Source: Chloroflexota bacterium
GTDB lineage: Bacteria; Chloroflexota; Ktedonobacteria; Ktedonobacterales; Ktedonobacteraceae
Direction: 5' to 3'
NCBI GenBank assembly: GCA_005881495.1
Contig: VBHI01000211.1
Span: 1-50,140, forward strand
DNA: 50,140 nt
This document shows, piece by piece, positions 1-9,186 of the stretch. Below the pieces are notes generated by a model, which saw only the letters and a list, made by a program, of their open reading frames with translations, was not told the origin of the DNA and did no database searches. Each line of letters begins with the position of its first letter. Position 1 is the stretch's first letter. A program made the position numbers and the translations under genes.

Positions 1-220
1 CTCTGTTGAGTTCAAACCTTCTCTCAACGGTGGAAAACCCACGGAGAATGTAACGAGGAGGGTTCCTTCCAGAGAGCTTGCACTCACCATATCTGGAGGT
101 TTTCAACAAGTTGATCTCATGTATGAATGGCGCGGAGCAAGTAACACGCGCCATTCTAAATACAAACTCTTTTCTCTCACCGTTTTCAACGCTCGTTTCC
201 GGTCGTTGTACTTGTGCCGA
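1..220. other. non-coding left edge
   Basis: I see no convincing gene here. Short open frames overlap one another without good ribosome binding sites. A short inverted repeat (GTTGAG...CTCAAC, about 5-28) could be a weak hairpin. The stretch lies downstream of the minus-strand pentapeptide gene. Confidence 0.4.
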
Positions 221-1495
221 TTACCGCTTTGAGAGTTCGTCTGCTTTCTGTTCAGCGGGAGCAATGAGATGAGTAGGTAAGGACGTGAGCAAGGTTGATA
301 GATCGGTATAGCGATAGGTCGGAAGTATCCAGTGATACGTTCTCTTGAGATCATCAAACATACTGTACTCTTTTTGTGATACTTCTACAAGCGGCTGAAT
401 GGGAACGGCAAGGGTTGGCACAATGGCATACAACTCCTGAGGGATGCTGGCGGGGTCGGTGAGATCAGCAATGATGAAGCGTGAGAGATGAGCAAGCGTC
501 TTCACAGTTTCCGTGAAGTTACGACTACTCGGCTTCTCAAAGTCGAACAAGATGGGCAAATAGCCGTTTGTACGTAGGGCTTCTCTTAGGGCATCGAGAA
601 CAGCCTTGCGCTCAGGGGTAAAGCGGCCTAGGATGAGGACGGCTTTTTTCGCGATGGTATCGATCACGTCACGAATTTTGGAGTTATTCAGCAACAGGTA
701 GATAAACTGTGCCACCTCTAGATTATCAACGGTGATGGTCGATTCATCCTTTTCAGTAATGACCAAGTTTTCTTGCTTTGCCTCATCAAGTTGTATATTC
801 CAAACAGATATTCCATGGATAGAGCATGAGGTCAAAGTAGCTCTAATTAAAATAGTTCCGATGAGCATGGCTCCGTTGAGGTTGGCCCTGCTGAGTATGG
901 CTTCGCTGAGGTTGGCCCTGCTGAGTGTGGCTCCGCTGAGGTCGGCATCGATGAGTGTGGCTCTGCTGAGGTTGGCTCCGCTGAGGTCGGCCGCGTTAAT
1001 GGTGGCTTTGCTGAGGTGTGCTCCACTAAGGTCGGCTCTGCTGAGGTCGGCTCTGCTGAGGATGGCATCGATGAGTGTGGCTCTGCTGAGTGTGGCATCG
1101 CTGAGGATGGCATCGCTGAGTGTGGCATCGATGAGTGTGACTCTGCTGAGTGTGGCATCGATGAGTGTGGCTCCTCTAAGGTGTGTTCTGCTGAGGTTGG
1201 CTCCGCTGAGGTTGGCTCCACTGAGGTCGGTATCGACGAGGTGGGCGCTACTGAGGTCGGCTCCGCTGAGATCGGCTCCAATGAGGTCGGTTCTGCTGAG
1301 GTTGGCTCCCCAGAGGTTGACTCCGCTGAGGTCGGCTCCATTGAGGTCGGCTCCCCAGAGGTCGGCTCCGTTGAGGTCGGCTCCGTTGAGGTCGGCTCCC
1401 CTGAAATCGGATTTGACCTCTGGATGCTGTTTCCTCCAAGTATTCCACATGTTGCTCCCCTGCTGTAGAAGCTCAAGATGCTGTTGGTTTGCCAT
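221..1495 (-). CDS. pentapeptide-repeat protein with TIR-like C-terminal domain
   Basis: A 424-residue protein in three parts. Residues 1-30 are a short leader (WNTWRKQHPEVKSDF). Residues about 31-230 are tandem pentapeptides of the A(D/N)LSG type, which fold as a right-handed quadrilateral beta-helix. Residues about 285-400 are a globular alpha/beta domain with AVLILGRFTPERKAVLDAL, then LPILFDF, then FIIADLTDPASIPQEL. That order (strand, helix, strand with PI, helix, hydrophobic strand ending in D/T-rich loop, then QEL) resembles TIR-like domains; assigning NAD-cleaving or nucleotide-binding activity is inference. The start has AGGAGG about ten bases upstream. The gene lies beside a rep-xis-int module and may be cargo of that element. 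The repeat-encoding DNA is a degenerate 15-bp tandem array at about 820-1410. Confidence 0.85.
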   Translation of the reverse strand: MANQQHLELLQQGSNMWNTWRKQHPEVKSDFRGADLNGADLNGADLWGADLNGADLSGVNLWGANLSRTDLIGADLSGADLSSAHLVDTDLSGANLSGANLSRTHLRGATLIDATLSRVTLIDATLSDAILSDATLSRATLIDAILSRADLSRADLSGAHLSKATINAADLSGANLSRATLIDADLSGATLSRANLSEAILSRANLNGAMLIGTILIRATLTSCSIHGISVWNIQLDEAKQENLVITEKDESTITVDNLEVAQFIYLLLNNSKIRDVIDTIAKKAVLILGRFTPERKAVLDALREALRTNGYLPILFDFEKPSSRNFTETVKTLAHLSRFIIADLTDPASIPQELYAIVPTLAVPIQPLVEVSQKEYSMFDDLKRTYHWILPTYRYTDLSTLLTSLPTHLIAPAEQKADELSKR

Positions 1496-1590
1496 GACGT
1501 CGTTTCCTCCTCTTAGTGCCTTGTATTATACGTGTCCAAGGATAGCTCAGCAAGGGCTATCCTCTTTTCCCTGTGATGGAGGTGTGAACT

Positions 1591-2771
1591 ATGCAAAAAC
1601 CACAACTGGTCGGGTACGGTGTGGATACCCTTATTCTGAACATGCGTTATACCGATGAGCAGTACCACCCTATCAAAAAAGAACTCTCGGAAGAGATCGC
1701 CTACCGTGGTCATTCTTGGGCGTCTCGCTCTTTGTCGAGCCTCATGGGGCGGGTCGGCAATGGCGGTGGTTACTCACGTCACCTTTGCTCACGCTCACGG
1801 TCTCTCAAGGGACCTTCAATGATCTCATTGCGCGGGTACGCTTCTCGTCTGAGTTCCTCTGGACAGAAGCATGGACAGGTGATGCGCTCTCCAAAGTGCA
1901 TGCGTTCCTGATCTCCATCTTCGGGGAACACATTCACCTGCAAGTCTCTGAGGTGCATTTGTGCGCTGATCTCGTCGGCTTTGACTTCTCGCAGGTCAAC
2001 TATGAAGCGCACTTTGTGACGCGGGTGCGCAAGAATGACAGCATCTATAGCATGGGGGTGGATGGCGTCTCCCTGGACGCTCACCGCGTCTCCACTTTAC
2101 GCTTTAGCAGTCATGGGAGTCCGCTCTCCTGTAGCATTTATAACAAGACATTGGAGATCAAACAGAAGTCGGGCAAGACGTGGTTTTATGATCTCTGGCG
2201 TAAAGGGGTTCAAGGTCTCCATGGTGGTGCCTGGGATAGTGAGTCCGATGTGTGGCGGGTGGAGTTCCGCTTTAGGCGGGAGTTCCTCCGTAACCTCAAG
2301 ACTCCGATTGAGGACGCCTATGATCTGCTTCATCACTTCCAGCCATTATGGGAGTATGCAGCGGGTTGCATCGCTGGCGGTGATAATGGTCTGCCTGATG
2401 GCTGGCTCCGCTATGTGCTTCCTTCTGAGGAGGACACCAACCGTTCGCGCTGGCCGGTTCATCCTGCCTGGGTGGTGGTGCAATCGGCGTTTGCTGAATC
2501 CGCCGATTTAGGGCTAGGGCCGGTGGTGCGGCAGCGTATTCGTGAGAAGAACTTAGAGCGGGGTATAGCGGCCACTATTGGGTACATTTCCACTCTGGCG
2601 GCCTGGCTCGGTGGCGAGTATGTCTATCAAGACGCCGATGTTTCCTTGATGCTCCACTGGCTCTCTGAGGCTGGGCCTGATTACTTGGAGTCGAAGCAGC
2701 GGGACTTTATCCAAGAGGTTCGGAAGAAGCAAAAGCGGTATGGCTCTGAAGAAATGGAGGCGATATCATGA
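1591..2771 (+). pseudogene. replication-initiator-like protein, frameshifted
   Basis: The N-terminus (MQKPQLVGYGVDTLILNMRY) starts at 1591 with an ideal GGAGGTG site but is in frame 1. The rest of the protein, from LPWSFLGVSLFVEPHGAG to the stop, is in frame 3. The two frames cross near 1695-1705, so the gene carries a frameshift, possibly with loss of some residues. The body has VHLCADLVGFD and VWRVEFRFRREFL, which resemble the conserved strands of phage/plasmid Rep_trans-type initiators; this assignment is tentative. The stop overlaps the start of the xis-like gene by four bases (ATGA). The rep-xis-int order matches pSAM2-like integrative elements. A recoding event instead of a mutation cannot be excluded. 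Confidence 0.6.
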
Positions 2772-2965
2772 CAATAGAAACACCTCAACCTTTGTTATTG
2801 AACGTTCCGCAAGTCTGCAAGATGCTCGGCTTGAGTCGGACAAAGGTATACGAACTCATCGCCACTGAAGGGTTACCCGTAGTGCGCTTTGGTCGGGCTG
2901 TGCGGGTGTCACTGAAATCATTACAGCAGTGGGTAGAACAGCGTGAACGTGGTTTAGTGGCCTGA
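2768..2965 (+). CDS. excisionase-type HTH protein
   Basis: A 65-residue protein that is almost entirely one MerR-like helix-turn-helix of the excisionase (HTH_17) family: LNVPQVCKMLGLSRTKVYEL, then a GLPVVRFGRAVRV wing, then LQQWVEQ. Such proteins bind the att region and direct tyrosine recombinases toward excision. It overlaps the upstream rep-like gene by ATGA, so it is probably translationally coupled, and the integrase starts 85 bases downstream. Family assignment is firm. The role as Xis follows from context. Confidence 0.85.
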   Translation: MTIETPQPLLLNVPQVCKMLGLSRTKVYELIATEGLPVVRFGRAVRVSLKSLQQWVEQRERGLVA

Positions 2966-2981
2966 ATAGTGAGAAACACGT

Positions 2982-3022
2982 AACCCGCTTTGGAGCAGGG
3001 TACCCTCTCTCTAAGGCGGGTT
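2982..3022 (+). terminator. hairpin between xis-like gene and integrase
   Basis: AACCCGCTT and AAGGCGGGTT form a stem around a roughly 23-base loop, followed by CTTC rather than a clear T run. It could attenuate transcription between the two genes. Weak as an intrinsic terminator. Confidence 0.35.
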
Positions 3023-3122
3023 CTTCATGTCCGAAAAGGAGGAGAGACTATGGTAAAGCAGAAGCAACGAGGTCGTGGCGAAGGTTCAGTATATCAGCGC
3101 AAAGATGGACGATGGACGGCTA

Positions 3123-4415
3123 GTACATTGAGGTAGAAATAGTTCCATGATTAAGAGATCCCGGTATAGGTCCACTTGATGGGCTTGGCCATAGTCCGAT
3201 TGTAATAGGCGATGAAGGCCAGAATCTGATCGCGCAAGTCATCGAGCGTGGTGAAATTGCCCCGCTTGAGCAGCTTGCGAAGCAGAATACTCAGCCAGAT
3301 TTCCACCTGGTTCATCCAAGAAGCATGCTTGGGCGTGTAGTGCAACACGATCTGGTGAGTAGGGTCATGCAAAAAGGCGGCCCGGCTTTCCATAGACTGC
3401 AAGATCCCGCTCTTGCCTTTGACGCCCAGCGTCTCGAGGGGGATTCCCTCTCGTTGAGCTAGCCAGCATACCAGAGATTCTGATTGATGGATATTCAAAT
3501 TATCCAGGACGATGTGCCACCTCGTCGCTTGAGGATCGCTGGCGATGAGTCGCTGAAGGTGTGCCAGGGCATCCTCCTCAGTGCGCGTCGGTCCCCAAGA
3601 AGGTTCGATAACGTGTCCGGTCACCACATCGAAATTGATAAACCAGGACAAGGTGCCATGCCGGATGTACTCGAATTCGCGTCGCAGCACATGACCGGGC
3701 TGCATCGGCAAATCGGGATGTTTGCGCTCCAGGGCTTGCACCCCGGTCAATTCATCCATACTGATCGAGCGCTCCCCGCCCTTGGCCCGTTCAGGGGCAT
3801 GAGCATAGACCTCGCAGCCGTCGCGAATCTTCTCGTCGCGCTGCGCATCGGGCACCTCGTTTAACCAATACCGGAAGCGGTGCGGTTGCAGGCCCCCTTT
3901 TTGAGCAGATAGCTTGCGTGCCGTGGCGAGATCTGCTCGACGATGCCTCGTGCCACCATTTCCTCCGCGATTTCGCGTCCCGTCCATTGACTGATCGGCC
4001 GTCCTGCCTTCATCGGCGCTTCGCACGCCAGGGCTGCCATTTGACAGCGATGTTCCGCCGTGAACTTCGGCGGCGTTCCCGGTCGGGGCGCATCTTGCAA
4101 GCGCTCCGCGATACTCAACGTCTCCAGATCGATCCCCTGCAATCCTACCCAGCGATCTCGCCACAAGCGCACGGTATCCACGTTGATTTTCAGTTCACGC
4201 GCAATCTGCGCATTGGAGTGTCCTTGCGCTGCCGCTAACACCATTCGCGCCCGCTGCGCCTGCTGCTGTTCGCTCCGATGACGCTTAGTGATTTGCTCTA
4301 ACTCTTGCTGCTCCTTCTCGCTCAGGATGACCTGGGTGGCTCGTTTCGGCATGGTTCTGCTTTCCTCTGCTTTTTCCTCCCATTCTATCACCGAACTTTT
4401 TCTACCTCAATGTAC
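3123..4415 (-). mobile_element. IS630-family insertion sequence
   Basis: The element is about 1,293 bp with inverted ends GTACATTGAGGTAGAAA at the left and its near-perfect complement at the right. It is flanked by TA duplications (3121-3122 and 4416-4417), the target rule of the IS630/mariner group. The local sequence CTAG at both edges means a 4-bp CTAG duplication is formally equivalent. It carries one transposase in two frames on the minus strand. It interrupts the integrase without any other damage, so the insertion looks recent. Confidence 0.93.
3151..4352 (-). CDS. IS630-family transposase, two frames joined by probable -1 frameshift
   Basis: The first frame (start MPKRATQVILSEKEQQEL at 4352, behind GAGGAAAG) encodes an HTH domain (ARELKINVDTVRLWRDRW) and runs to 3861. 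The second frame ends at 3151 and encodes the DDE core: FINFDVVTGH, IVLDNLNIHQSE and MNQVEIWLSILLRK. The frames meet at an A5G5 run on the minus strand (plus-strand 3893-3903). There CTC AAA AAG GGG can slip back one base to continue as KGGLQPHRFRYW. This is a typical arrangement for programmed -1 frameshifting in IS630 elements, though a simple mutation is possible. Confidence 0.88.
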
Positions 4416-5475
4416 TAGTATCACCCTTGAGAACCGCAAACGCAAGTACTTCTACGGTGAGACACGGAAAGAGGTACAGGAAAAGCTCAAGGTAGCACTA
4501 CATCAGCAACAGCAAGGCACCTTAGTCGTAGGGCCAAAGCAAACGGTAGAGCAGTTTTTTACTCACTGGCTTGAAGATGTGCATAAGGCAAATGTTCGTG
4601 TGAGCACCTATAAGCGGTATCAAAATTTATTGCGCTTGCACTTCTTGCCAGTTCTTGGGCAATATCAGCTTGTAAAGCTTTCGCCACAGCATATTCAGGC
4701 CTTATACGCGCAAAAGCTAAAGGAAGGGCTTTCGCCAAGAACAATACGATTTTTACATGCCGTCCTTCACAAGGCTTTTGACCATGCTGTACGCTTGAGT
4801 TACCTTCCTCGCAACATATGCGACATGGTCGAACTTCCACGATCAGAAAAGTACGAATACCATCCTCTAACCCTCGAGCAAATCCAGCAGTTGCTGAGCT
4901 GTGCCCAAATGCATCCTTTAGAGGCCCTTTTTGTGCTGGCGCTGGTAACGGGAATGCGTCGAGGTGAACTGTTAGCCCTCAAGTGGAGAGACATAAACTT
5001 TGCTGAGAATACGCTTCAAGTGCAACGTGCGCTCATTGAAGTGAGGGGTGAAGACTTACGAGAGTCAGAACCAAAGACAGCACATGGCCGGAGAAGTATC
5101 TACCTCATTCCTTTGGCTATCGATGCTCTCAAGCAGCATCGAGCGAGACAGTTAGAGGTTCGGTTACAGCATGCCGATACATGGCAAGAGCAGGACTACA
5201 TCTTTTGCACGTCTCATGGCTCGCCATTTCATGTAACGTACATTCTTAACTCGTTCAGGTCACTGCTCAAAAAGGCGAGCTTGCCACGTATCCGCTTTCA
5301 TGATATGCGGCACAGCGCAGCGACCCTCCTCCTGAGCATGGGGACACATCCGAAGGTAGTCCAGGAGATACTCGGCCACAGCAACATCCGCATGACCATG
5401 GATATCTATTCACATGTCTTGCCTTCGATGCAGAAGGACGCAATGACAAAACTAAGCCGTGCGCTTCAACAGGAG

Positions 5476-6765
5476 TCATGAACGAATTGCTGTCAAAAGT
5501 GCTGTCACAAGCCTATCAATCTCTGCTTGTGTGTTGTAGTGGGCAAGCCCAACCCGCACCAGGCCGCCTTTTTCTTCGAGTTCCAGCCGCTCCGTCACCG
5601 AGAGTGCGTAGAAGTTACCATCCCACACATTGATATTCTCCTCGGCCAGCGCCTCAGCAATGGCGCGTGGAGTCCACCCCTCCAGCGTAAAAGAAAAAGT
5701 GGGTACGCGCTCCTGCAATTTGTGCGGACTGGTGATACCACGAATCTGCAGGCCAGGAATCGAGCTAAAGCCCTCAAGTAAAGAATGGTTCAGTTCCAGT
5801 TCATACGCCTCGATAGCCGCCATCGCCTGTTTGAGGACCAACCCCTGTCCGCTGAAAGAACCTTGATAGTTCGCCGCATATTCTGAGCCAAAAGTGTTGC
5901 CCATCCACTCGAAATACTCCATCGCGCCCAACGTGCCGGCAATGGCCTCAAAACTCTGCGTGCCCGTCTCAAACTTCTCAGGCGGCAGATCGCTGGCAGG
6001 ACGAACTTTATACGCCATCAGGCTGTCGAGCAGCTCGTACTTGCCATAGAGGATGCCCAGGTGAGGGCCAAAGAACTTGTAGGCCGAGCAGGCCAGGAAA
6101 TCACAATCCAGCTCCTGCACATCAATTGGCCTGTGTGGAGCATACTGCACTGCATCAACAAAGCAGAGCGCTCCCACCTTATGTGCCAGTTCAACCGCCC
6201 TGCGTACATCATTGATCGTCCCCACGGCATTGGAGGCATAGCCAACGGCCACTATTTTCGTGCGTTCCGTAATCTGCCGCTCCAGGTCTGCCAAGTCAAG
6301 CGTGCAATCCTCCTCGTGGATATCGACCCAGCGCACCGTACAGCTTCGGTCTTCGGCTATCAACAGCCAGGGCGCGATGTTGCCGTCATGATCCAGCCGC
6401 GTCACCACAATCTCATCGCCCGGTCGCAAAGTGCGCGCCACGCTGCGACTGATAGAAAAGGTGAGGGTTGTCATATTCGGACCAAACACGATCTCCTCTG
6501 GACGAGCAGCGTTCAGAAAATTGGCTACAGCCTGGCGCGCCTCGGCCACCGTAGCATCGGACTCCCAACTGGTGCGAAACGCGCCGCCGTGGTTGGCGTT
6601 GGTACTGCGCAAATAGTGGTCGATGCGCTGTAACACTTCTCGCGCAACCTGTGTCCCACCAGGGTTATCAAAATAAATAGTATCCGCCGCCAGGGCAGGA
6701 AAATGTGCACGTATTTCGTCCAAATTGTAGGGACCCGATTTATCGCCTCCCGAGACTCTCCCCAT
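5476..6765 (-). CDS. cysteine desulfurase-like class V aminotransferase
   Basis: A 429-residue fold-type I PLP enzyme of the SufS-like VC1184-type subfamily. The family block IYFDNPGGTQV is near residue 32. The PLP lysine is in SAYKFFGPHLGILYG, and VDAVQYAPHRPID supplies the cofactor aspartate region. The C-terminal small domain includes VGLAHYNTQAEIDRLV. Substrate is unknown: these proteins lack a proven desulfurase partner, and no suf gene is nearby. GGAGGAG lies eight bases before ATG. The first 13 codons (MGRVSGGDKSGPY) come from a dispersed repeat, so the native start may have been replaced. The gene converges on the integrase. Confidence 0.88.
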   Translation of the reverse strand: MGRVSGGDKSGPYNLDEIRAHFPALAADTIYFDNPGGTQVAREVLQRIDHYLRSTNANHGGAFRTSWESDATVAEARQAVANFLNAARPEEIVFGPNMTTLTFSISRSVARTLRPGDEIVVTRLDHDGNIAPWLLIAEDRSCTVRWVDIHEEDCTLDLADLERQITERTKIVAVGYASNAVGTINDVRRAVELAHKVGALCFVDAVQYAPHRPIDVQELDCDFLACSAYKFFGPHLGILYGKYELLDSLMAYKVRPASDLPPEKFETGTQSFEAIAGTLGAMEYFEWMGNTFGSEYAANYQGSFSGQGLVLKQAMAAIEAYELELNHSLLEGFSSIPGLQIRGITSPHKLQERVPTFSFTLEGWTPRAIAEALAEENINVWDGNFYALSVTERLELEEKGGLVRVGLAHYNTQAEIDRLVTALLTAIRS

Positions 6766-6880
6766 TGTATTACTCCTCCTTCAGGATGCAGGGACCCGAT
6801 TTTGCCTTTTAACAAAATACTCTGGCCATCTGTAGGGGCCGATTTATCGCGCCCAGCGCCGATTTATCGGCCCTCGCTGG
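6731..6880. repeat. cluster of GATTTATCG-type dispersed repeats
   Basis: GGGACCCGATTTATCGCC lies at about 6730-6747 inside the aminotransferase 5' end, a partial copy lies at 6791-6806, and a compound copy lies at 6833-6875. The last is the exact reverse complement of 34233-34275 in this window. A second copy of the CCCGAGNCTCTTCCCATTGTAT segment lies at about 6925-6950. The rest of the 300-base gap before thiO shows no gene. Confidence 0.8.
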
Positions 6881-7069
6881 ATGTTCCGCTCTCCAGATGA
6901 AAAAGTTACACGGCATTATCGCGTCCCGAGGCTCTTCCCATTGTATCACAGGCGTTTCTTTATTGGAGTTTTTCTTGGGGGTGGGGTGGAAGACATCAGA
7001 TATGTTGCTGATACATAATCCATATGCGAGAATACAGCAGAACGACCGCAAGAAGAGGAGAAAAACCAC

Positions 7070-8103
7070 GTGCAATCCACAAAAGATGTGGTCATCATCG
7101 GCGGAGGCATCATAGGCTGCGCCATCGCCTACTACCTGCGCAAATCAGGCGTAGAAGTCACGGTAGTCGAAAAAGGTGATATTGGCGCAGAGGCGTCCAG
7201 CGCAGCGGCGGGGCTGCTGGCCCCACTGGGATCACTCTCAGGGCCAGGACCCCTGGCCGATCTTCTATTGGCAAGCTGGTCCATTTACCCCGCGCTGGTG
7301 CCAGAGCTGGAGCAGGCCAGCGGCGTACACCTCGCATATGAGCAAAGCGGTTCTCTCCGCGTCGCACGCAATCCCAAAAACATTGACAACCTGCGCAAAC
7401 GCATCACCGCCTGGCAGCCCCTGGGACTTAAGATGCAATGGTTAACAGGCGACGAAGCCCGGCAGCGCGAAGCGCTCTTAGCACCCGACATCAGCGCCGC
7501 AATCTACGCGCCGGAAGAAGCACAGGTCAAAGCCCCCCACGTCGTCAAAGCATTCGCGCGGGCCGCGACAAACCTCGGCGCAAAACTCTGCGCCCATCAT
7601 AACGTTATAGGGATGGATTTCCACCGAAACAAGGTTACCAGGGTGTGCACAGACCAAGGATTAGAAATAGCATGCGAGCACGTCATCGTAGCTACCGGAG
7701 CCTGGACGCGCAATTTGGAAAGGTTGCTCGATATTTCATTGCCCGTTGAGCCACAGCGCGGCCAGATACTCACTCTCAAGCAGCCCTCCTCTCCGCCCTC
7801 TCCGCCTCCACCGCTCAAACATATCATCTTTGGAGAAGCAATCTACCTGGCCCCTAAATACAACGGAACAATTGTGCCGCTATAGACCAGATGTGGGCTG
7901 GCTTGCGCCCTAAAACGCCCGACAATCTGCCCATCCTGGGCAATGCACCCTCCTTAGAAAATGTCATCCTCGCCGTCGGTCATGGCAGCATCGGGATAAT
8001 GTTAAGCGCCATTACCGGTAAGAGTATCGCCGAATTGGTGACGACGGGACATGTGCCGGAAATTATTGCACCATTTTCGGTAGAGCGCTTCGAGAAAGCC
8101 TGA
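7070..8103 (+). pseudogene. thiO: glycine oxidase-like FAD oxidoreductase, internally deleted
   Basis: The frame at 7070-7885 has the FAD-binding DVVIIGGGIIGCAIAYYLRK motif followed by VVEKGDIGAEASSAAAGLLA, typical of ThiO/DadA-type oxidases. It stops at 7883 after YNGTIVPL. The family's C-terminal FAD motif (WAGLRPKTPDNLPILG) continues in another frame at 7893-8103. The segment between these blocks (the family's GATEE/conserved strand region, roughly 40-50 residues) is missing. Both the frame change and the missing segment point to one deletion near 7880-7895. ThiO normally makes dehydroglycine for thiazole synthesis, and no other thi gene is in view. The call as oxidase is firm, as ThiO specifically moderate. 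Confidence 0.85.
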
Positions 8104-8676
8104 ATGCTCTATTATATTTCCCTGGGCACATTATTCAACGAACATCCGGAATTCTACCGGCACTGTTTTGCTGCCTTTGCCAACAGCATGTATCAGGTAG
8201 TGCTCTCCGTTGGCCACAAAACGCCGCTCTCCTCGCTTGGCGACATCCCGCCGAAATTCATCGTGCAGAACTATGTCCCGCAGCTCGAAATCTTACAACG
8301 TGCGAACGTTTTCATCAGCCATGGCGGTATGAATAGCGTCAGTGAAGCACTCTACTACGGCGTACCTCTGCTTGTCATACCCCAGTCTGCCGATCAACCC
8401 TGGGTAGCAAAACGCGTGGCACAACTGGGAGCAGGCAAATTGCTTCCCCGCACCCGGGCTACACCCGGCACGCTCCAACGTATCACCGGCGAGATCCTTA
8501 CCAATCCCTCTTATGCCCAGGCCAGCGTGCACATCGGTGAAACCTTGCGACAGGCCGGGGGATACCAGTGCGCCGCCGACGAAATCCAGCGCTTTATCCT
8601 CAACGCCTCTCATTACACCCCGCCAGCAGCCGCCTCAAGGGGCAAGGTGCTCTTGCAAAAACTCGCCTCCTTATGA
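8104..8676 (+). pseudogene. C-terminal half of a GT1 (MGT-type) glycosyltransferase
   Basis: A 190-residue frame that begins exactly where the family's C-terminal nucleotide-sugar domain begins (YISLGTLFNEHPEFY). It contains the donor-binding motif FISHGGMNSVSEALYYGVP followed by QSADQPWVAKRV. Family members are about 400 residues, so the acceptor-binding N-terminal domain is absent. The ATG directly abuts the stop of broken thiO and has no clear ribosome site. This looks like a deletion junction that joined two gene remnants. Confidence 0.85.
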
Positions 8677-8756
8677 ATGATGAAAAGTTCTCCTCTCTTA
8701 ATCAACCTGTGATGTGGACATTACATGCAGAAAATAGTTAGAAACACGAAAGGATA

Positions 8757-8830
8757 GGGATCGCCCCTACTATGCGAAACCGCTGCTTGAGCCCGTTCGT
8801 CCATAGTAGGAGCGATCCCTTGTGGTCGCC
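8757..8830. repeat. head-to-head GTAGGGGCGATCCC repeat
   Basis: Arms 8757-8774 (GGGATCGCCCCTACTATG) and 8802-8819 (CATAGTAGGAGCGATCCC) are inverted around a 27-base spacer. The right arm continues into TTGTGGTCGCCC. Related ends flank the IS4-family element at 11579 and 13121. The remainder of the 8677-8983 gap shows no gene. Confidence 0.75.
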
Positions 8831-8983
8831 CTCTGGGGGCTCACTTCCTATAGGTGTGTGTACCGTGATCTTACCGTGATTTTTCTGGGAACCTTTGTGA
8901 TGTATATGTGTGGCGTTTGTATGAAACTTGAATAAAAGAGACAATATCCCCAGTAAGGGGAAAAACTATTTGGAGGTGCAGCA

Positions 8984-9148
8984 ATGGACAAGAGAAACGA
9001 ACTAATATTCATCCTCATTGCGGCTTTTTTCGTGCTGTTCAGTGCCATGGTCGATGTGAGAGTATCGTTCTGGCTGGCGTTCATCCTTCTGATCAGTTTG
9101 ACTGTCTATACAAATCGCCAGGCAAAACAAAAACATTCGCATAAATGA
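8984..9148 (+). CDS. 54-residue single-pass or hairpin membrane protein
   Basis: ATG 8984 follows GGAGGTG at a six-base spacing. The protein starts MDKRNELIFI, has two hydrophobic stretches (LIFILIAAFFVLFSAMV and SFWLAFILLISLTVY) and ends in a basic tail NRQAKQKHSHK. It is probably a small integral membrane protein of unknown function. The strong ribosome site and amphipathic design argue that it is real. I do not recognise a family. Confidence 0.65.
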   Translation: MDKRNELIFILIAAFFVLFSAMVDVRVSFWLAFILLISLTVYTNRQAKQKHSHK

Positions 9149-9186
9149 AAAATCCTCGAACAGCATGGTGCGCGCTTATTCATACA

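Larger units (their letters stand above)
3050..5481 (+). pseudogene. tyrosine integrase split by an IS630 element
   Basis: The N-terminal 24 codons (RGRGEGSVYQRKDGRW) run from ATG 3050, preceded by AAGGAGG, to the insertion at 3122. The frame resumes at 4418 (ITLENRKRKYFYGETRKEV). Removing 3123-4415 plus one TA copy gives a continuous 378-residue protein. Residues 60-150 are an SAM-like core-binding domain (FFTHWLEDV). The catalytic domain has TGMRRGELLALKWRD (Arg I), HDMRHSAATLL (His-x-x-Arg) and LGHSNIRMTMDIYSHV (His and the nucleophile Tyr). It should recombine the att sites of the element but is inactive in this copy. The stop overlaps by six bases the end of the convergent aminotransferase gene, so the attachment site may lie there. 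A plus-strand frame can be read through the IS to this domain, but that is not the native start. Confidence 0.92.

Noticed and set aside
820..1410. Possible CRISPR-like or satellite array
   Set aside because: Units are 15-bp multiples encoding pentapeptides, without spacers.
732..1658. Long plus-strand frames of 308 and 150 codons over the pentapeptide gene
   Set aside because: They are low-complexity mirrors of a 15-bp tandem coding repeat and lack ribosome sites.
4288..4417. Plus-strand start of the integrase inside the IS
   Set aside because: The open frame is a fusion artefact; the native N-terminus is at 3050.
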